64,000 nt of DNA from Calonectria ilicicola (GCA_020809705.1 CP085827.1:3348001-3412000); one strand, 5' to 3'. Numbered from the stretch's first letter, positions 20,592 to 31,745 are shown. The notes: generated by a model from the sequence alone, not told the origin. Made by a program: numbers and translations.

Positions 20592-20805
20592 ATCTAAGGA
20601 AGGAGCAAATGCAATAAAAAAATATACCGAAGATGGATATGGTAAAAAGGCTACGTGGATGGGTTGAGCTGGGGGACGCATTTTAATATTGGGCTCTATT
20701 AGACTTTCCTATCAAGGGAGCTTTTTTGTTCTTTACCAGACGAAAAGGTATTTCTGCCTGCTACGTCGATTTCATTTCCAGTATACACCCTTTAGGTAAG
20801 CTTCA
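20592..20805. promoter_or_regulatory. 5' flank of the CBM-like gene
   Basis: Short AT-rich flank of the minus-strand gene. No distinct motif recognised. Confidence 0.3.
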
Positions 20806-21264
20806 ATGGCATCTTTCCACCTTTTCTTCCTTGCTGCCAGTGTGATGGCATTAACCGGGTTCATGAACGCTGTCAGGCTTTCGGAGAAATCGACATGTGG
20901 GTTGTTCTCAAATCTGGTAGCGTAATTGATTTAGCTTCCGAAAGCCAATATCAGAAGATGATACTGACTTTAGACATCGACATGCACAAATGGGCTAAGA
21001 GAAATGTCGAGCTCATATGGAAAGCCCGTCATGACGACTTCACCCCGATACTTTCAGAATTACTTGAGAAAGATCTCAGCAAACGCTGCGTAGTCTCAAT
21101 TTATCGCACAAAGGTAAGTGGAATGAGGGTCCTTTATTGCGAAAGAATGAAAATCAGGAGAAAAAATCTAGAAGGAAACTGGGCATGGTGTTGTTTACCA
21201 AGGTTATGTTCGCATTCATAATACCGGTAGCGATCCCAAGCTTCCGGGCTCCCTCAAACCTTGA
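20806..21264 (+). CDS. doubtful small gene or relic with a signal-like start
   Basis: ATG 20806 opens a 12-25 residue signal-like peptide (MASFHLFFLAASVMALTGF), but that frame stops after 39 codons. From about 20877 another frame codes for a protein-like segment (FGEIDMWVVLKSGSVIDLAS to IYRTK). It is followed by a good 58 bp intron (21114-21171, GTAAGT to CTAG) and an exon ending GYVRIHNTGSDPKLPGSLKP with TGA at 21262-21264. To link the two frames needs an intron of only about 35-38 bp or a one-base shift. It may be a damaged gene, a gene with an unusual intron, or chance. No family recognised. Confidence 0.3.
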
Positions 21265-22578
21265 GTTCCACATCTACAGGGGTGAAATGACCAATTTCAT
21301 GCTGCCTGAGAAACAAATACGGCGACGCAACGAAAAATTGGTCAAGACCTACGCTGCGAGGATCTGGGGCCATTACTGATGCCCGTTGAACTGACACGTT
21401 GGCTTTCAATCACGCTCTAACGGTTTCATAGGATAAGATGGTATTCTCTGCCGACCATCTTTTTTTTTCTTTTTGATTACATCTTCGGCGCGCATTATCA
21501 CATCTGCATCAAAGGAGAAATAGGGTCAATTTTTAGCATTAGAAGAGAAGAAGTGATGAAAAGTACACTTACCGTGAGCTATTCACCATGACATCGCCAC
21601 ATGCTAATTATCGTGACCGTAATGGTAAACTCTGCCCCATTGAATTTTAGTTTGCGTTGAACTTAATTGGGTTTGTGGCATTTGAAGACCCGAAAAATCG
21701 GTACCATCTTCCAGCATTCTGGTAGATGAGCTTGGCCAGCACGAGCTCGGCAGAGCAAAGCCTCGGACGTCGGTAACAAACCTGATTGGGTCCATCCCCA
21801 TAGAAAGATACTAGATTTTACCATTATTCAGCCAGTAATTCAAAAATGGGTTTGTTGTAAAATATTAGCAATCCGTGCTGTCTTCGTCCAATTCGGTTGG
21901 CTCATGATGCGTCGGTGATGAAATTGACTGGTCGTTGACCGAATTCCAGGTTCCAGCGCTAGTGCATTTCCGGAGGCAAAAGTTGAGAGGAATTAGATGA
22001 AGAAATGGATAGACAGTCAAAAATTGATCGATGACTCGTATGAGGTGGCTTTCCCGGTTCTGTGGTAGCAAGATACTTATTAGATAGTGAAATTAATTCG
22101 ACATCTCAAGTGTTTTTCCGTTGGTTTTTCAAAGAACGCAAATGGGAAAAAAAAGAGAGAGAAACAATGACACTATATCGATGATGTTTTCGTGATTTTT
22201 GAATGATTTAAAGGGTCTCATGATCAATCTGAACACTCGATTCCTTGCGGATTTTTTTTAACAGCCCTAGCTCAATTCCCATCGCCAAAGATCGTCGTTC
22301 TGAAGCCAAAGAAAAGGCAAAACATGATTGCTGGTCTAAAAAAAGGCTCTTCTCGCTTGTAATGCTACTACCACAAGATAGGAAAAGGGGCACGCTATCC
22401 ACCAAATTAAGATTAGTGGACTCCAACAGGGTCCTACCATTGGTGATTCTAGATCGCTGACCAGAGGAGGAGAAAATTCCACGAGAGGATCATCGCTTTC
22501 TACTTAAAGGTCCGATAATCTGATTTCTGTTTGCGTCCCTCTCTCGTGGCTCATCAATCGGTGAAGATCACCAACGCA
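21265..22578. other. intergenic, AT-rich, no gene seen
   Basis: About 1.3 kb with short overlapping ORFs only. The last part is the promoter of the acyltransferase gene. Confidence 0.5.
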
Positions 22579-24168
22579 ATGGCCGCAACTATGGACAAAG
22601 TGCTTCCACTCCACTATTTTGACGATAATCTCGTTGTCCGCTCCATGGTCCTCACATTTCAATTCGTATTTGAGAATCAATTGTGTCCCCACAAGTTGCA
22701 TGACGGTTTGGTGAGGTTGGCCAAGAATGATGGCTGGCAAAAGCTTGGTGCCCGTTTGCGTCGCAACGTAAGTACAGTAAACAGTAAAGCACGTTGCAAC
22801 CGCGTCGCACTGTGCTAATATGGCGTCCAGCAGAGAACAGGGCGCTTGGAGTACCATATTCCAGCCCAGTTCAGCGAGAAAAGAGAGGCGGTGACCCTCC
22901 GCCACACCGCGTACAGCGGGCCCAGGTCTGCGCACCCAACGGCATCTCAGCTACCCAATTCAACGAGCACGCCGTCAGTTTTGGTTGGTTCAGATAAATT
23001 CGCAAGCTTAGCTTTCCATCCAGACACACCGCGCAAACTCCGTGACTACTTGAATGCAGATATACCTCAATTATTTCTGCACGTGGTATCTTTTGACGAC
23101 GCGACGCTCGTCTGTCTCACATTCCCTCACACATTATGTGACATGATGGGATTGAGTAACATTCTCCATGGTTGGTCGGCTACTCTCGAAGGTAGGGCGG
23201 AGGACGTTCCCCGTCTCTTTGGCGCCGAGAAAGACCCCTTTGCCGAATTTGGCTGCAATCCCAAGGAACCGTTTGGCCTAGCAAACAAGCAACTACCACT
23301 AATTGCGGTCCTGCGTCGACAAATTTGGGCCATTGTGAAGGATTTTCTTGCCGGAACCAAGAGTCGTAATGTCTGTATCCCTGCGTCTTTTCTGACTCAA
23401 GTTCGCGATGATATGCTCCAAGAGCTGTCCAAAACGCAACCCGCCGAGAAAAGGCCCTTTCTCAGTGAGGGAGATGTCCTATGCGCCTGGTGGAGCCGTA
23501 TGGTAATGTCGCAATTGGCTCCATCGTTGGATTCAACCTTGGTCATCTATAACTCTAAATCGTATCGGTCTGTTCTGACAGACATAATCCCGAGTGGATT
23601 CGACTACCTTTCCAACGCCTCTGGTTTAGTCCCAGCGTTGGTTCCAATGAAAACGGTACTAGGGAATCATCTAGCCCTAACCGCGTCGTCGATCCGTCAG
23701 GGGATAGCTACGCTTGGTACCAGATCTCAGGTGGAGGCCTTTGCGGGACTTGTAAGGAGTTCAAGCATAGGATTTGTGCCACAATTTGGCGACAAGGTTT
23801 ATGAAGGCATCTCCTTTTCAAATTTCACAAAGGGAAATTTGTACCAGGTGGATTTTTCGGCCGCCATTATGGACAATGCGCAAATGCAATCAAAGCCAGG
23901 CATCAAACCCGGGACGCCATGCAGTATACAGCTGTGGGAAGGAATCCACGTTGCCAAGGTCTTCTGGATTCTGGGTAAAGACGGAAACGGAAACTATTGG
24001 ATCTCTGGGGCTCTGAGAAACAGCACCTGGAATAAGATTGCGCGTGCCCTGGGCGGCGAGTCGCTTGAGGATTCCGAGCCGAGGCGGTCCTTGCTGGGAG
24101 GCGCCATGTCTCTTTGCCTCGGAGCTCTGGCATTATATGCGCTTTATTGCAGGGTACAGAGAAATTAA
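22579..24168 (+). CDS. BAHD/trichothecene acetyltransferase-like acyltransferase
   Basis: Two exons, 22579-22767 and 22831-24168, with a 63 bp intron (GTAAGT donor, GCTAAT branch), giving 508 residues. The start is an ATG giving MAATMDKVLPLHYFDD; the typical PLxxxD opening of this family follows. Catalytic motif HTLCD with His163 and Asp167 matches HxxxD, in which His deprotonates the acceptor. The structural DFGWG motif of plant BAHD enzymes is replaced by YQVDFSAAI, common in fungal members. Acyl-CoA-dependent O- or N-acylation of a secondary metabolite is the expected reaction; the acceptor is unknown. The C-terminus carries a hydrophobic segment (LGGAMSLCLGALALYALYC) that may anchor it to a membrane, unusual for soluble BAHD enzymes. 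The acceptor AG could also be three bases downstream. Confidence 0.88.
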
Positions 24169-24697
24169 ACATGATTGACTTCAGCTACATGCAAGGCAGA
24201 TGAGGACGCAGCAAATAAATTTACTGCTTCAAGGCCGTCCACGTGATGAGGCTTTATGGCCCACGGCAGCACTGAAAGCGGGGGAGAGACGCTACAACCA
24301 CAGTGAGGTTAGTGCTGAACAACACATCCGAGGAATGCTCTAAATTAGCTTTTTTCCACAGCATCAATCCCCAAATTCGACAGGATAGAAGGTCCAGATA
24401 GCCAAGGAAAGAAATATTGGCTTAAAAATACGAAGAATAGAGACGAGTGATTTAAAATGAGCATTTATTTTTCTTTGTTTATGTATGCATCTATTTATTT
24501 CTGGTCTTGTCTGCTGCTCTCAAACATTAATACCTTTCGGCAGTTCAGCTCTGTAGCGCGCCAAAGGTGAACAAGTCACAGGGGGGGAGCACATCACCAC
24601 AGCACAATCTTTAGCGATTGCCTCCTCTGTGAACCGTAATAATAATCCACCACCAGTAGTTCGTTTTACTCGCGTCTGCACATCTCGCCCACGCACA
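24169..24697. other. intergenic between acyltransferase and regulator genes
   Basis: No gene seen. AT-rich terminator-like flank first, then the promoter of the zinc-cluster gene, without a clear TATA box. Confidence 0.5.
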
Positions 24698-26952
24698 ATG
24701 CCCCCTGCAAGATCCAGAAACACCTGCAACCAATGTCGCGCCCGCAAGGTCAATGCTGCCGCTCCGCACCGTGTAGAAGCAATCCACGCTGACCCTTCCA
24801 CCAGGTGCGCTGCACTGGAGGCCCAGACTCATGCTCCAATTGCAACCGTCTCAGCTTTGCCTGTTCCTTTGTGTCGTCGCCAGAGTCGTCGCGAGATGTG
24901 CCTACTCCTCCAGAGCGCAAACGGGGCTCACAGGCTTGCACCGAATGTCGCGCCCAAAAGTCGCGGTGCTCAGGCGAGCTTCCAACATGTTCGTCTTGTC
25001 TGAAGCGTGAAAAGCAGTGTCTTTACCTGGACGGAAGGCGCCCTCGCATCAAGACCAAAGGACCAGCCTCTTCACCTGGTTCCATGGCATCGCAACAATA
25101 CTCGCATGGCTCAAGTGTGCCGAACAGAACCGAGGCAAGTGCATCGTCAGGCTTGCTCGCCCACGCCTCAGCGCCCGATGCGCCTCAACAATCTTCACCC
25201 AGCGTTTGGACAAGTTCGCCCAGCTTCAACAGTGAGGCCAGAGGCCCGAGTCAATCGCTGCCTCTGCCGCCCATTCGAGAGCAGTTACACCTCATCATTG
25301 ACTTCTTTCGCCACCTCCACCCGATACCGTCCTATTCCTTTTTAAACGAGGTGTCCACCACCCAGCGCTGTCTAGATGGTGCCCTCGATGAACCCCTACT
25401 GCACTCCATATGCGCCGTTGCAGCCCTCAATCTCAAATACGCCAAGTATTATCCTGTCTTTACATCTTCCTGGATTCAAAAGGCAGAGGAAATCATCTGG
25501 TCACATATCGAGAAGCCTACAATATTCAGAACCCAGGCACTCGTCCTCATTGTTCAATACCATATAGAATCAGGAGGCTTCCAGCGGGCCTACATGCTGT
25601 CTTCACTTGCTGCTCGCGCGGCTGGTGCTTTGAGATTGCAGTATGAGCGAACAGATTTAAGCCCCTTGGCACAAGAAATACGGAGGCGACTAATGTGGTC
25701 TCTGATGTTTCTCGACGGACATTTTTCTGTTGGACTACCAGGATCGGAAACGTGCTCTCATGAGTCCATCTTTTTGGATCTTCCATGCAAAGAGGAATCC
25801 TTTGGCGTCGATCAAGATTGCTACAGCAATGCCTCGGCATCTTCCCTGGATGGTGTATCTGAAGATGGACTTCTATCTGTCATTCTTCGACAAGCCATCT
25901 CCAGAAGAGATGCTATGAAGCTCAAGCGCCAGGTTTGTGTTTTGAGGCAGCCAATGCCCCAACTAGAAGGATTAGTGATGGAGCTCATCAGGGCGCTTCA
26001 ACAAAACCAGCCTCAAGCCTACACAGTAGAGGAATTGCAAAAGTATTCTAGGTCGCGGTGGCTGGCAAGATATCTCATGGCGATGCTTGGGTGGCACCAA
26101 TGCCACTGTGATGTTTTCCGACTCTTCCTCCTAGGCTATAAGGAAGCAGCTCCAGAAGCTGTCATTTCGTCCTGCTCACCCAATTACGTTGCGCAAGCAA
26201 GGAGGCATTGTTTAGAGCATGCACAATACATGATGGAAATATTCAGAGATTTGGACAGTTGTCATATTACACTATTACTTCCGCCCATCGACATCGCCAT
26301 ATGCGGCTATCATGCTTGCCGGCTAATTATGTTCTTCAGCAGATCAAAGCTGCTTCCAATTGATTGCTGTCTCACCCCAGAGTCCGCTACCGATCAGGTA
26401 TCAATGGTACTTCGCCTACTCAAGCGCCTCTACCCTGATTCGGCCCTCGTCAGCCATCTTCTCAAAGACCTCGAAAAGATTCAACAACTCCACATCTCAA
26501 ACGAATCCGAGGATAGCAGAGAGTCCTCCTTCGCCGAAGATGAAGCTGCCGAGAACCAGCCGCGGTTTGCGGTAACGAGAAAAGTACACCAGAGTCTGGG
26601 TGTCCACAGCATCTTACGCAGAGCTCGGTTCGTGGATGATACTCTAGATACTGTGGCCCCACACACCAACGTGAGTGTATCCGACAGCCCAGCGCAAACA
26701 CAGTCATCTGCTATGGAAGATATTCGCTCTCAGGACATCAGTGCCATTTCATCCTCCCTCAATGAATCCCCGACAACTGGCTTCCCCGGTCTAGAATCGT
26801 CGGCCATTGTCGGTTCATTTTCAGCAATCCCAGAGGAGAGTTCCCACCAAGACATGCCCAGTGACATGTGGCCACTCTCTGACCTGGATGGCTGGAACCC
26901 CTGGTACTGCCGACCCCATCCTTCTCCCAACTCCGATGGAGATTACTTTTGA
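24698..26952 (+). CDS. transcription factor with two tandem Zn2Cys6 clusters
   Basis: Two exons, 24698-24748 and 24805-26952, with a 56 bp intron at the place usual for this family (after CRARK), giving 732 residues. Cluster 1: Cys10, 13, 20, 27, 30, 37 (CNQCRARKVRC, then CSNCNRLSFAC). Cluster 2: Cys62, 65, 72, 79, 82, 89 (CTECRAQKSRC, then CSSCLKREKQC), followed by a basic linker. Both have perfect C-x2-C-x6-C-x6-C-x2-C-x6-C spacing. A Ser/Pro-rich stretch and a fungal-specific transcription factor domain follow (about 160-420, with RRRLMWSLMFLDGHFSVGLPG). The C-terminus is acidic and Ser-rich, as in activation domains. It lies between the acyltransferase and the sulfatase on the same strand and may regulate neighbours (inference). 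Confidence 0.92.
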
Positions 26953-26987
26953 TCACCCGAGGGGCTGAGCCCATGTGCTGGAGAAAG

Positions 26988-27002
26988 CGGGTACGGGGCC
27001 GG
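26988..27002 (+). promoter_or_regulatory. CGG-N3-CGG-N3-CGG direct repeat
   Basis: CGG at 26988-26990, 26994-26996 and 27000-27002. Such phased half sites could bind zinc-cluster proteins. The neighbouring gene encodes one with two clusters. It lies just after that gene's stop codon, in the sulfatase upstream region. Confidence 0.35.
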
Positions 27003-27111
27003 TAAGTCTTGGAGTTGGTGTCCACGCAGCGTTCCGAAGCCCGACTACCTGACGTTCGCCGAGTACCGATCTCCACCTAAGTTAGTCTTGCGGGGATTCC
27101 ATCCAGCAAGA

Positions 27112-27117
27112 CCGCGG
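27112..27117. promoter_or_regulatory. CCGCGG everted CGG repeat upstream of the sulfatase
   Basis: An everted CGG pair without spacer, the core bound by Pdr1/Pdr3-like Zn2Cys6 proteins in yeast. The same core is at 29220-29225 before the transporter gene. Confidence 0.35.
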
Positions 27118-27170
27118 GAGGGAGTCGATAGTGGTCCATATTCTAAACGATACCGAATCAGTGGCGTTTC

Positions 27171-27176
27171 TATAAA
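27171..27176 (+). promoter_or_regulatory. TATA box of the sulfatase gene
   Basis: TATAAA 112 bp before the ATG at 27288. Confidence 0.5.
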
Positions 27177-27287
27177 GCCATTCTTCTTCCGTGGTATTCT
27201 GATCAGTACAGACATTGGTCGTTGTCATCTCCAAATTTCTTTAGCTATCCCGCTTTTAGCCTTTCGTCACCCCTGTCTTCAGCCAAC

Positions 27288-28874
27288 ATGGGGTCCCAAA
27301 CGCCCCCGAACATCATTTTCATCATGGCAGATGACCATGCTGCGAAATCAATCTCGTGTTACGGTGCGGGGATAAACAATACCCCAAACCTGGATCGCAT
27401 TGCCAATGAGGGGATGCTGTTCAACCACTGTTATGTGACCAACAGCATTTGCACCCCATCTCGTGCAGCGGTTCTCTGTGGAACACACAACCACGTGAAC
27501 GGTGTCATGACACTTGATTCCAAAATCAACAAGAACATTCCCAATGTTGCTAAGCAATTGAGGTCTGGACCCAGCAAATACCAGACTGCAATGATTGGCA
27601 AGTGGCATCTTGGTGAGGGCAGAGATCACGAACCAACTGGTTTCGATCACTGGAGTGTTCTACCCGGCCAGGGAGAGTACTGGGATCCCAAATTCATCAA
27701 CCCTTCCGGTACTGAGACCATTCCTGGCTACGCCACGGATATCATAACCGACAAGTGCCTTGACTGGATGGAGAAGCGAGACAAGTCTCGGCCATTCTTT
27801 CTCATGTACCACCACAAGGCTCCTCATCGGTCTTGGGAATACGATGAAAAGCACAAGGATCTTTACACAGAGCCCGTCCGCTTGCCGGACACGTTCACTG
27901 ATGACTACAAGAACCGCGCAAATGCCGCCAAGGTTGCCAAAATGAAAATTGCAGAGGACATGACATACAATGACCTTGGCATTGTGCAACCCGAGGGTCC
28001 AAGGAGCAAGATTGGCGAGAAGATGGTTGACATTTGGTGGTGGACTGATCGCAAGATCCCAGCGCCTGAGGATGTCACATCCTTAAAATTTATCTGCAAG
28101 CAGACAGGGGAGACCTTCACCTTCAAGACAAAGCAAGAGCTAGCTGAATGGAAGTTCCAGCGATATATGCAACGCTATCTTCGCACAATTCAGAGCGTAG
28201 ATGATAATGTTGGAAGGATGCTTGATTGGCTGGATGAGCAAGGGTTGACAGAAAATACAATCGTCATATACACCTCAGATCAGGGGTTCTTCCTCGGCGA
28301 GCATGGGTGGTTCGACAAGCGATTCATGTACGAAGAGAGCTTCCAGATGCCCTTCATCATCCGCTACCCCAAGGAAATTCGTCCCAAGTCTGTTTGCAAT
28401 GATATCATCTGTAATGTTGATTTTGCACCGACATTTTTAGACTTTGCTGGCACACGCATCCCTACATTTATGCAAGGTGTTTCATTCCGAGCATTGCTCA
28501 AGGGACAGACACCAGATGACTGGCAGCAAGTGGCTTATCACCGCTACTGGATGCATCGAGACATCATCCATGAGGCTTATGCCCACTATGGAGTCCGCGA
28601 CCAGCGCTACAAGCTAATTTACTGGTACAATGAGGATTTCGGCCTGGAGGGCACAAGACCCGGTGGCGAGGAAAAGGAGTGGGAGTTGTTCGATTGCAAT
28701 GAGGATCCACTAGAACTGTTTAATTGTTACAATGACCCCAAGTACACAGATGTGGTCAAGAAGATGACCAAGATGTTGGAGGATAAAATGGCCGAGATTG
28801 GAGATGAGCCTGTTCACACACGTTTGGATGTGGTCAAGCCATTATTAGTTAACGGAAGCCAGGCTTCCTCATGA
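27288..28874 (+). CDS. type I sulfatase (arylsulfatase/choline-sulfatase-like), no signal peptide
   Basis: Single exon, 528 residues. The N-terminus PPNIIFIMADDH carries the metal-binding Asp pair (Asp15, Asp16). The sulfatase signature is CTPSRAAVLCG with Cys55, the residue converted to formylglycine. MIGKWHLGEG gives the Lys/His catalytic pair; TSDQGFFLGEHGWFDKR supplies the second metal site and Lys. Length and motif order match fungal and bacterial intracellular sulfatases that hydrolyse sulfate esters to free sulfate and an alcohol. There is no signal peptide or TM segment, so it should act inside the cell on an imported or internal ester. The ATG at 27288 is used; the frame runs upstream only to a TTG. 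It follows the zinc-cluster regulator and precedes an MFS transporter on the same strand. Confidence 0.94.
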   Translation: MGSQTPPNIIFIMADDHAAKSISCYGAGINNTPNLDRIANEGMLFNHCYVTNSICTPSRAAVLCGTHNHVNGVMTLDSKINKNIPNVAKQLRSGPSKYQTAMIGKWHLGEGRDHEPTGFDHWSVLPGQGEYWDPKFINPSGTETIPGYATDIITDKCLDWMEKRDKSRPFFLMYHHKAPHRSWEYDEKHKDLYTEPVRLPDTFTDDYKNRANAAKVAKMKIAEDMTYNDLGIVQPEGPRSKIGEKMVDIWWWTDRKIPAPEDVTSLKFICKQTGETFTFKTKQELAEWKFQRYMQRYLRTIQSVDDNVGRMLDWLDEQGLTENTIVIYTSDQGFFLGEHGWFDKRFMYEESFQMPFIIRYPKEIRPKSVCNDIICNVDFAPTFLDFAGTRIPTFMQGVSFRALLKGQTPDDWQQVAYHRYWMHRDIIHEAYAHYGVRDQRYKLIYWYNEDFGLEGTRPGGEEKEWELFDCNEDPLELFNCYNDPKYTDVVKKMTKMLEDKMAEIGDEPVHTRLDVVKPLLVNGSQASS

Positions 28875-29219
28875 GATGAACCCATGTAGATCTGATCAAT
28901 TGAGTTTCCTTAATAGTTCAATAAATCCTCTCAAGACAAATAACAATCCACTTGGCATTTTCGTGATCATGATACCTTGCATTTAGCAATATGCTATGCT
29001 AGTCACAGAGACGCGTCAACCTACGAATGACCCCGGCATCGCATACCAATCCCAACAACGCTTGCCAGTTGCAAGAAAGGCGGGGGAAATTACGGATTAG
29101 CTTAGATGTTTTGATATCTACCCCTCACCTTGTAGGCACGGTTCCCGAATGCCTGGGTCCGGCATCAGGAGAGACGAACCGGTTGTCGTCAGTCGGCCAA
29201 CTTCCCACCACTGGGCTTG

Positions 29220-29225
29220 CCGCGG
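29220..29225. promoter_or_regulatory. CCGCGG everted CGG repeat upstream of the MFS transporter
   Basis: In the context GCCGCGGA it matches seven of eight bases of the yeast pleiotropic drug response element TCCGCGGA. It matches the core in the sulfatase promoter. Confidence 0.35.
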
Positions 29226-29573
29226 AAACATCTTGGCGAACACAATGGCCATAGAACCCACCTAACATAGCTCATGTGATTGCAAATATGGATTCCGTCA
29301 TCCTTCCAGCCTATTATGCCATGGCAGGTGGGTGGGCTTCGTCCCCAGCTCGGATCGCCGACTACCGGAACGCGTCCATGATTCAGGACGTTCTCCGAGT
29401 GCCGACCACACCTAGCGGGACCCCGGACTTTTTCCCCAGCCAGACGACGCCACACATGGACGCGATGACCATGGGGTAAAGTTGAACTAATCATGCGGGG
29501 AGGTTAGTGAGTTGCGGGAACTCATGGAGTCGGAACGATTAAGGTGATGGAGCCTCTGAACCATATAATGAGC

Positions 29574-29578
29574 GTTTG
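29574..29578 (+). promoter_or_regulatory. TATA-like element of the MFS transporter gene
   Basis: TATAA within CATATAATG, about 90 bp before the ATG. Confidence 0.4.
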
Positions 29579-29667
29579 AGAACGCCCTGGGGACGATCAC
29601 TCTCCATCAGTACTCTCCTCATTACCATAAACAAGCAGTCAATTGCACTGGGCAGTCCTTTGTCATC

Positions 29668-31436
29668 ATGGAAAAGCACGAGATGGACGCGAGTCATCTC
29701 GAGAACGCATCCTTGAAGAATTCTCCTTCTTCGGATCGCGATGCTGCCGCCGACGAAGCCCGCCGCGTCGAAGTCAACATGACTGTCAAAGAGGCCTTCT
29801 TGAATTACAAAAAGGCCGTTGCGTGGTCCGTCGGCATCTCCATGTCGACAATCATGGACTCGTACGACTTGCTCCTCATCACATCCTTTTTCGCGTACCC
29901 AACGTTTCAGAAGAAGTACGGAGTTGAGCTAGATGATGGCTCCTGGTCAATTCCAGCACGGTGGCAGCTGGCCTTGACAATCATCATGAACGGTGGCTTA
30001 ATCCTCGGTGTTTTCTCCAACGGATACTTTGCAGATCGCTTTGGTTTCCGCAAGGTCATGATGACAGCGCATGTTCTTCTAATTGGGTTTATCTTCATCA
30101 CCTTTTTTGCGCCAAATATCGAAGTCTTGCTGGTTGGCACCTTTTTGATGTGAGTATTCTTTGCTGACTCATAGCTGCTTGGCATGATTCACTAACCATG
30201 TATCTTTGCAGTGCAATTCCATGCGGTTTCTTTGCAGGAGCAACTCCATCATACGCGGCCGAAGTGGCCCCCATGCGACTTGCAGGATACCTGACGGTCT
30301 ACGTTAATCTGTGCTGGGTTATGGGCAAACTCATAGCCTTTGGCGTGCTTCGAGGTATGCTTAGTGACGGCACAGAATGGTCATACCGGGTGCCCTATGG
30401 GATCCAGTGGATGTGGCCACCGTTTATGATTGTTGCCATCTACTTCGCCCCCGAATCGCCGTGGTGGCTGGTCAAAAAGGGCCGGTATGAAGAAGCCGAA
30501 AAGAACCTCAGGAGACTCTGCAATGCGCCCGAAAGCGTTATCAACCCGAAGAACACGATTGCGCTCATGACCCGTACCATCGAAACCGAGCGCGCCATGA
30601 ATATCAAGGGCACGTATCTTGACTGTTTCAGAGGAGAAAACTTGCGCCGTACCGAAATCGCCATGGTTAGCTGGGGCTGTCAGCTCCTCCCTGGGTTTGC
30701 TGTCCAGAATTACATTACATATTTCTTTACCATGGCTGGATTGTCTGCGTCGGATTCATTTACTCTATCAATTGGTATGTGCAAATATTCCGCTCTGTTT
30801 CTGGCTAAATTGTCGGTTAACACTGAGAATAGGAAATGCCGGGCTGGCGTTCTGCGGCACCGTTTCGTCATGGTTTTTAATGACTCGCTTTGGTTGGCGC
30901 AGGTTGTATATGTCTGGTCTGGTGGCCATGTTACCTGTGATGAGTCTTGTTGGCTTTCTTGACCTGAAATCTGGCTCAAAGGACACAATTAGATGGGTCC
31001 AGTCAGCCCTCTTGCTGGTTTGGTTCTTCATCTATGGTAAGAATCCTACCCCATCTCCACTATCGCGCATCTTTCTCAAGATATACTAACCGCTGCATCA
31101 AATCCAGGGTGTACGATTGGTCCGATCCCGTATGGTATTGCGGCCAACGTTGGTGCCGCAAATGTGAGGGTCAAGACCATTTCGCTAGGCCGCAACACGT
31201 ACTACTTCCTGTCCATCATCAACGTTGTGGCCTCTCCCTACATGCTGAATCCGCAAGAGGGAAATATGAAGGGAAAGGCCGCATTCCCAGCTGCAGGTTT
31301 GACGTTATTGCTTCTCATCTGGGCGTGGTTTAGGCTCCCAGAGATCAAGGGAATGACATCGGAGACGCTTGATCACTTATTTTCCAATCATGTCGCCACA
31401 AGAAAGTTCCCGAGTGAATCAAAGAAGTATCAATAG
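29668..31436 (+). CDS. MFS sugar transporter, alpha-glucoside/maltose permease type
   Basis: Four exons: 29668-30149, 30212-30774, 30833-31036, 31108-31436 (introns 62, 58, 71 bp with TAAC branch points), giving 525 residues and about 12 TM segments. Sugar-porter signatures are DRFGFRK in the TM2-3 loop, PESPWWLVKKGR after TM6, RLGWRR-like TRFGWRRLY in the second half and PEIKGMTSETLDHLF at the end. The N-terminus (about 45 residues) is hydrophilic and cytosolic. The family takes up sugars or sugar derivatives by proton symport at the plasma membrane. Its place next to a cytosolic sulfatase suggests the cargo could be a sulfated sugar or glycoside (inference). All junctions rebuild conserved sequence (ASDSFTLSI-GNAGLAFCGT; VWFFIY-GCTIGPIPYG). 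Confidence 0.92.
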
Positions 31437-31745
31437 GGCTACGAAGGAGATGTATCATAAATATCATATTTAATCAGGCTTTCGGATTGTGGGTTTGTGG
31501 TGCGCAATTAAATGGCTTCTTTGTAAGGGTCTGCGCGACACATTTATGCAAGACCAGATGGAATATGGTGCTGCGTTGGTCACCTCTGTCCCAGGTTGCT
31601 TTATGTCTCCAGTTTTTTCACCCCGAACAACATGTGAACAAACAACCCCTTCCTTCATCCACTTGTTAGGCCCAGTGTGTTTTGATGGGGGAAAAAATTA
31701 TGGTGGGCGAAAAGACGTTCGAAGGACCGAAAAAAAGAGAACATC
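31437..31745. other. intergenic before the tRNA gene
   Basis: 3' flanks of the transporter (plus) and the tRNA gene (minus). On the minus strand the T-run at 31732-31727, just 3' of the tRNA, suits RNA polymerase III termination. Confidence 0.5.

Larger units (their letters stand above)
26953..27287 (+). promoter_or_regulatory. sulfatase promoter with CGG-rich elements
   Basis: Contains three CGG triplets six bases apart (26988-27002), a CCGCGG palindrome (27112-27117) and a TATA box (27171-27176), in that order before the ATG at 27288. CGG triplets are the half sites of Zn2Cys6 regulators. Confidence 0.45.
28875..29667 (+). promoter_or_regulatory. transporter upstream region with CGG elements
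   Basis: No credible gene. It holds CGG-N11-CGG (29180-29182 and 29194-29196), CCGCGG (29220-29225) and a TATAA (29574-29578) 90 bp before the ATG at 29668. Confidence 0.4.
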
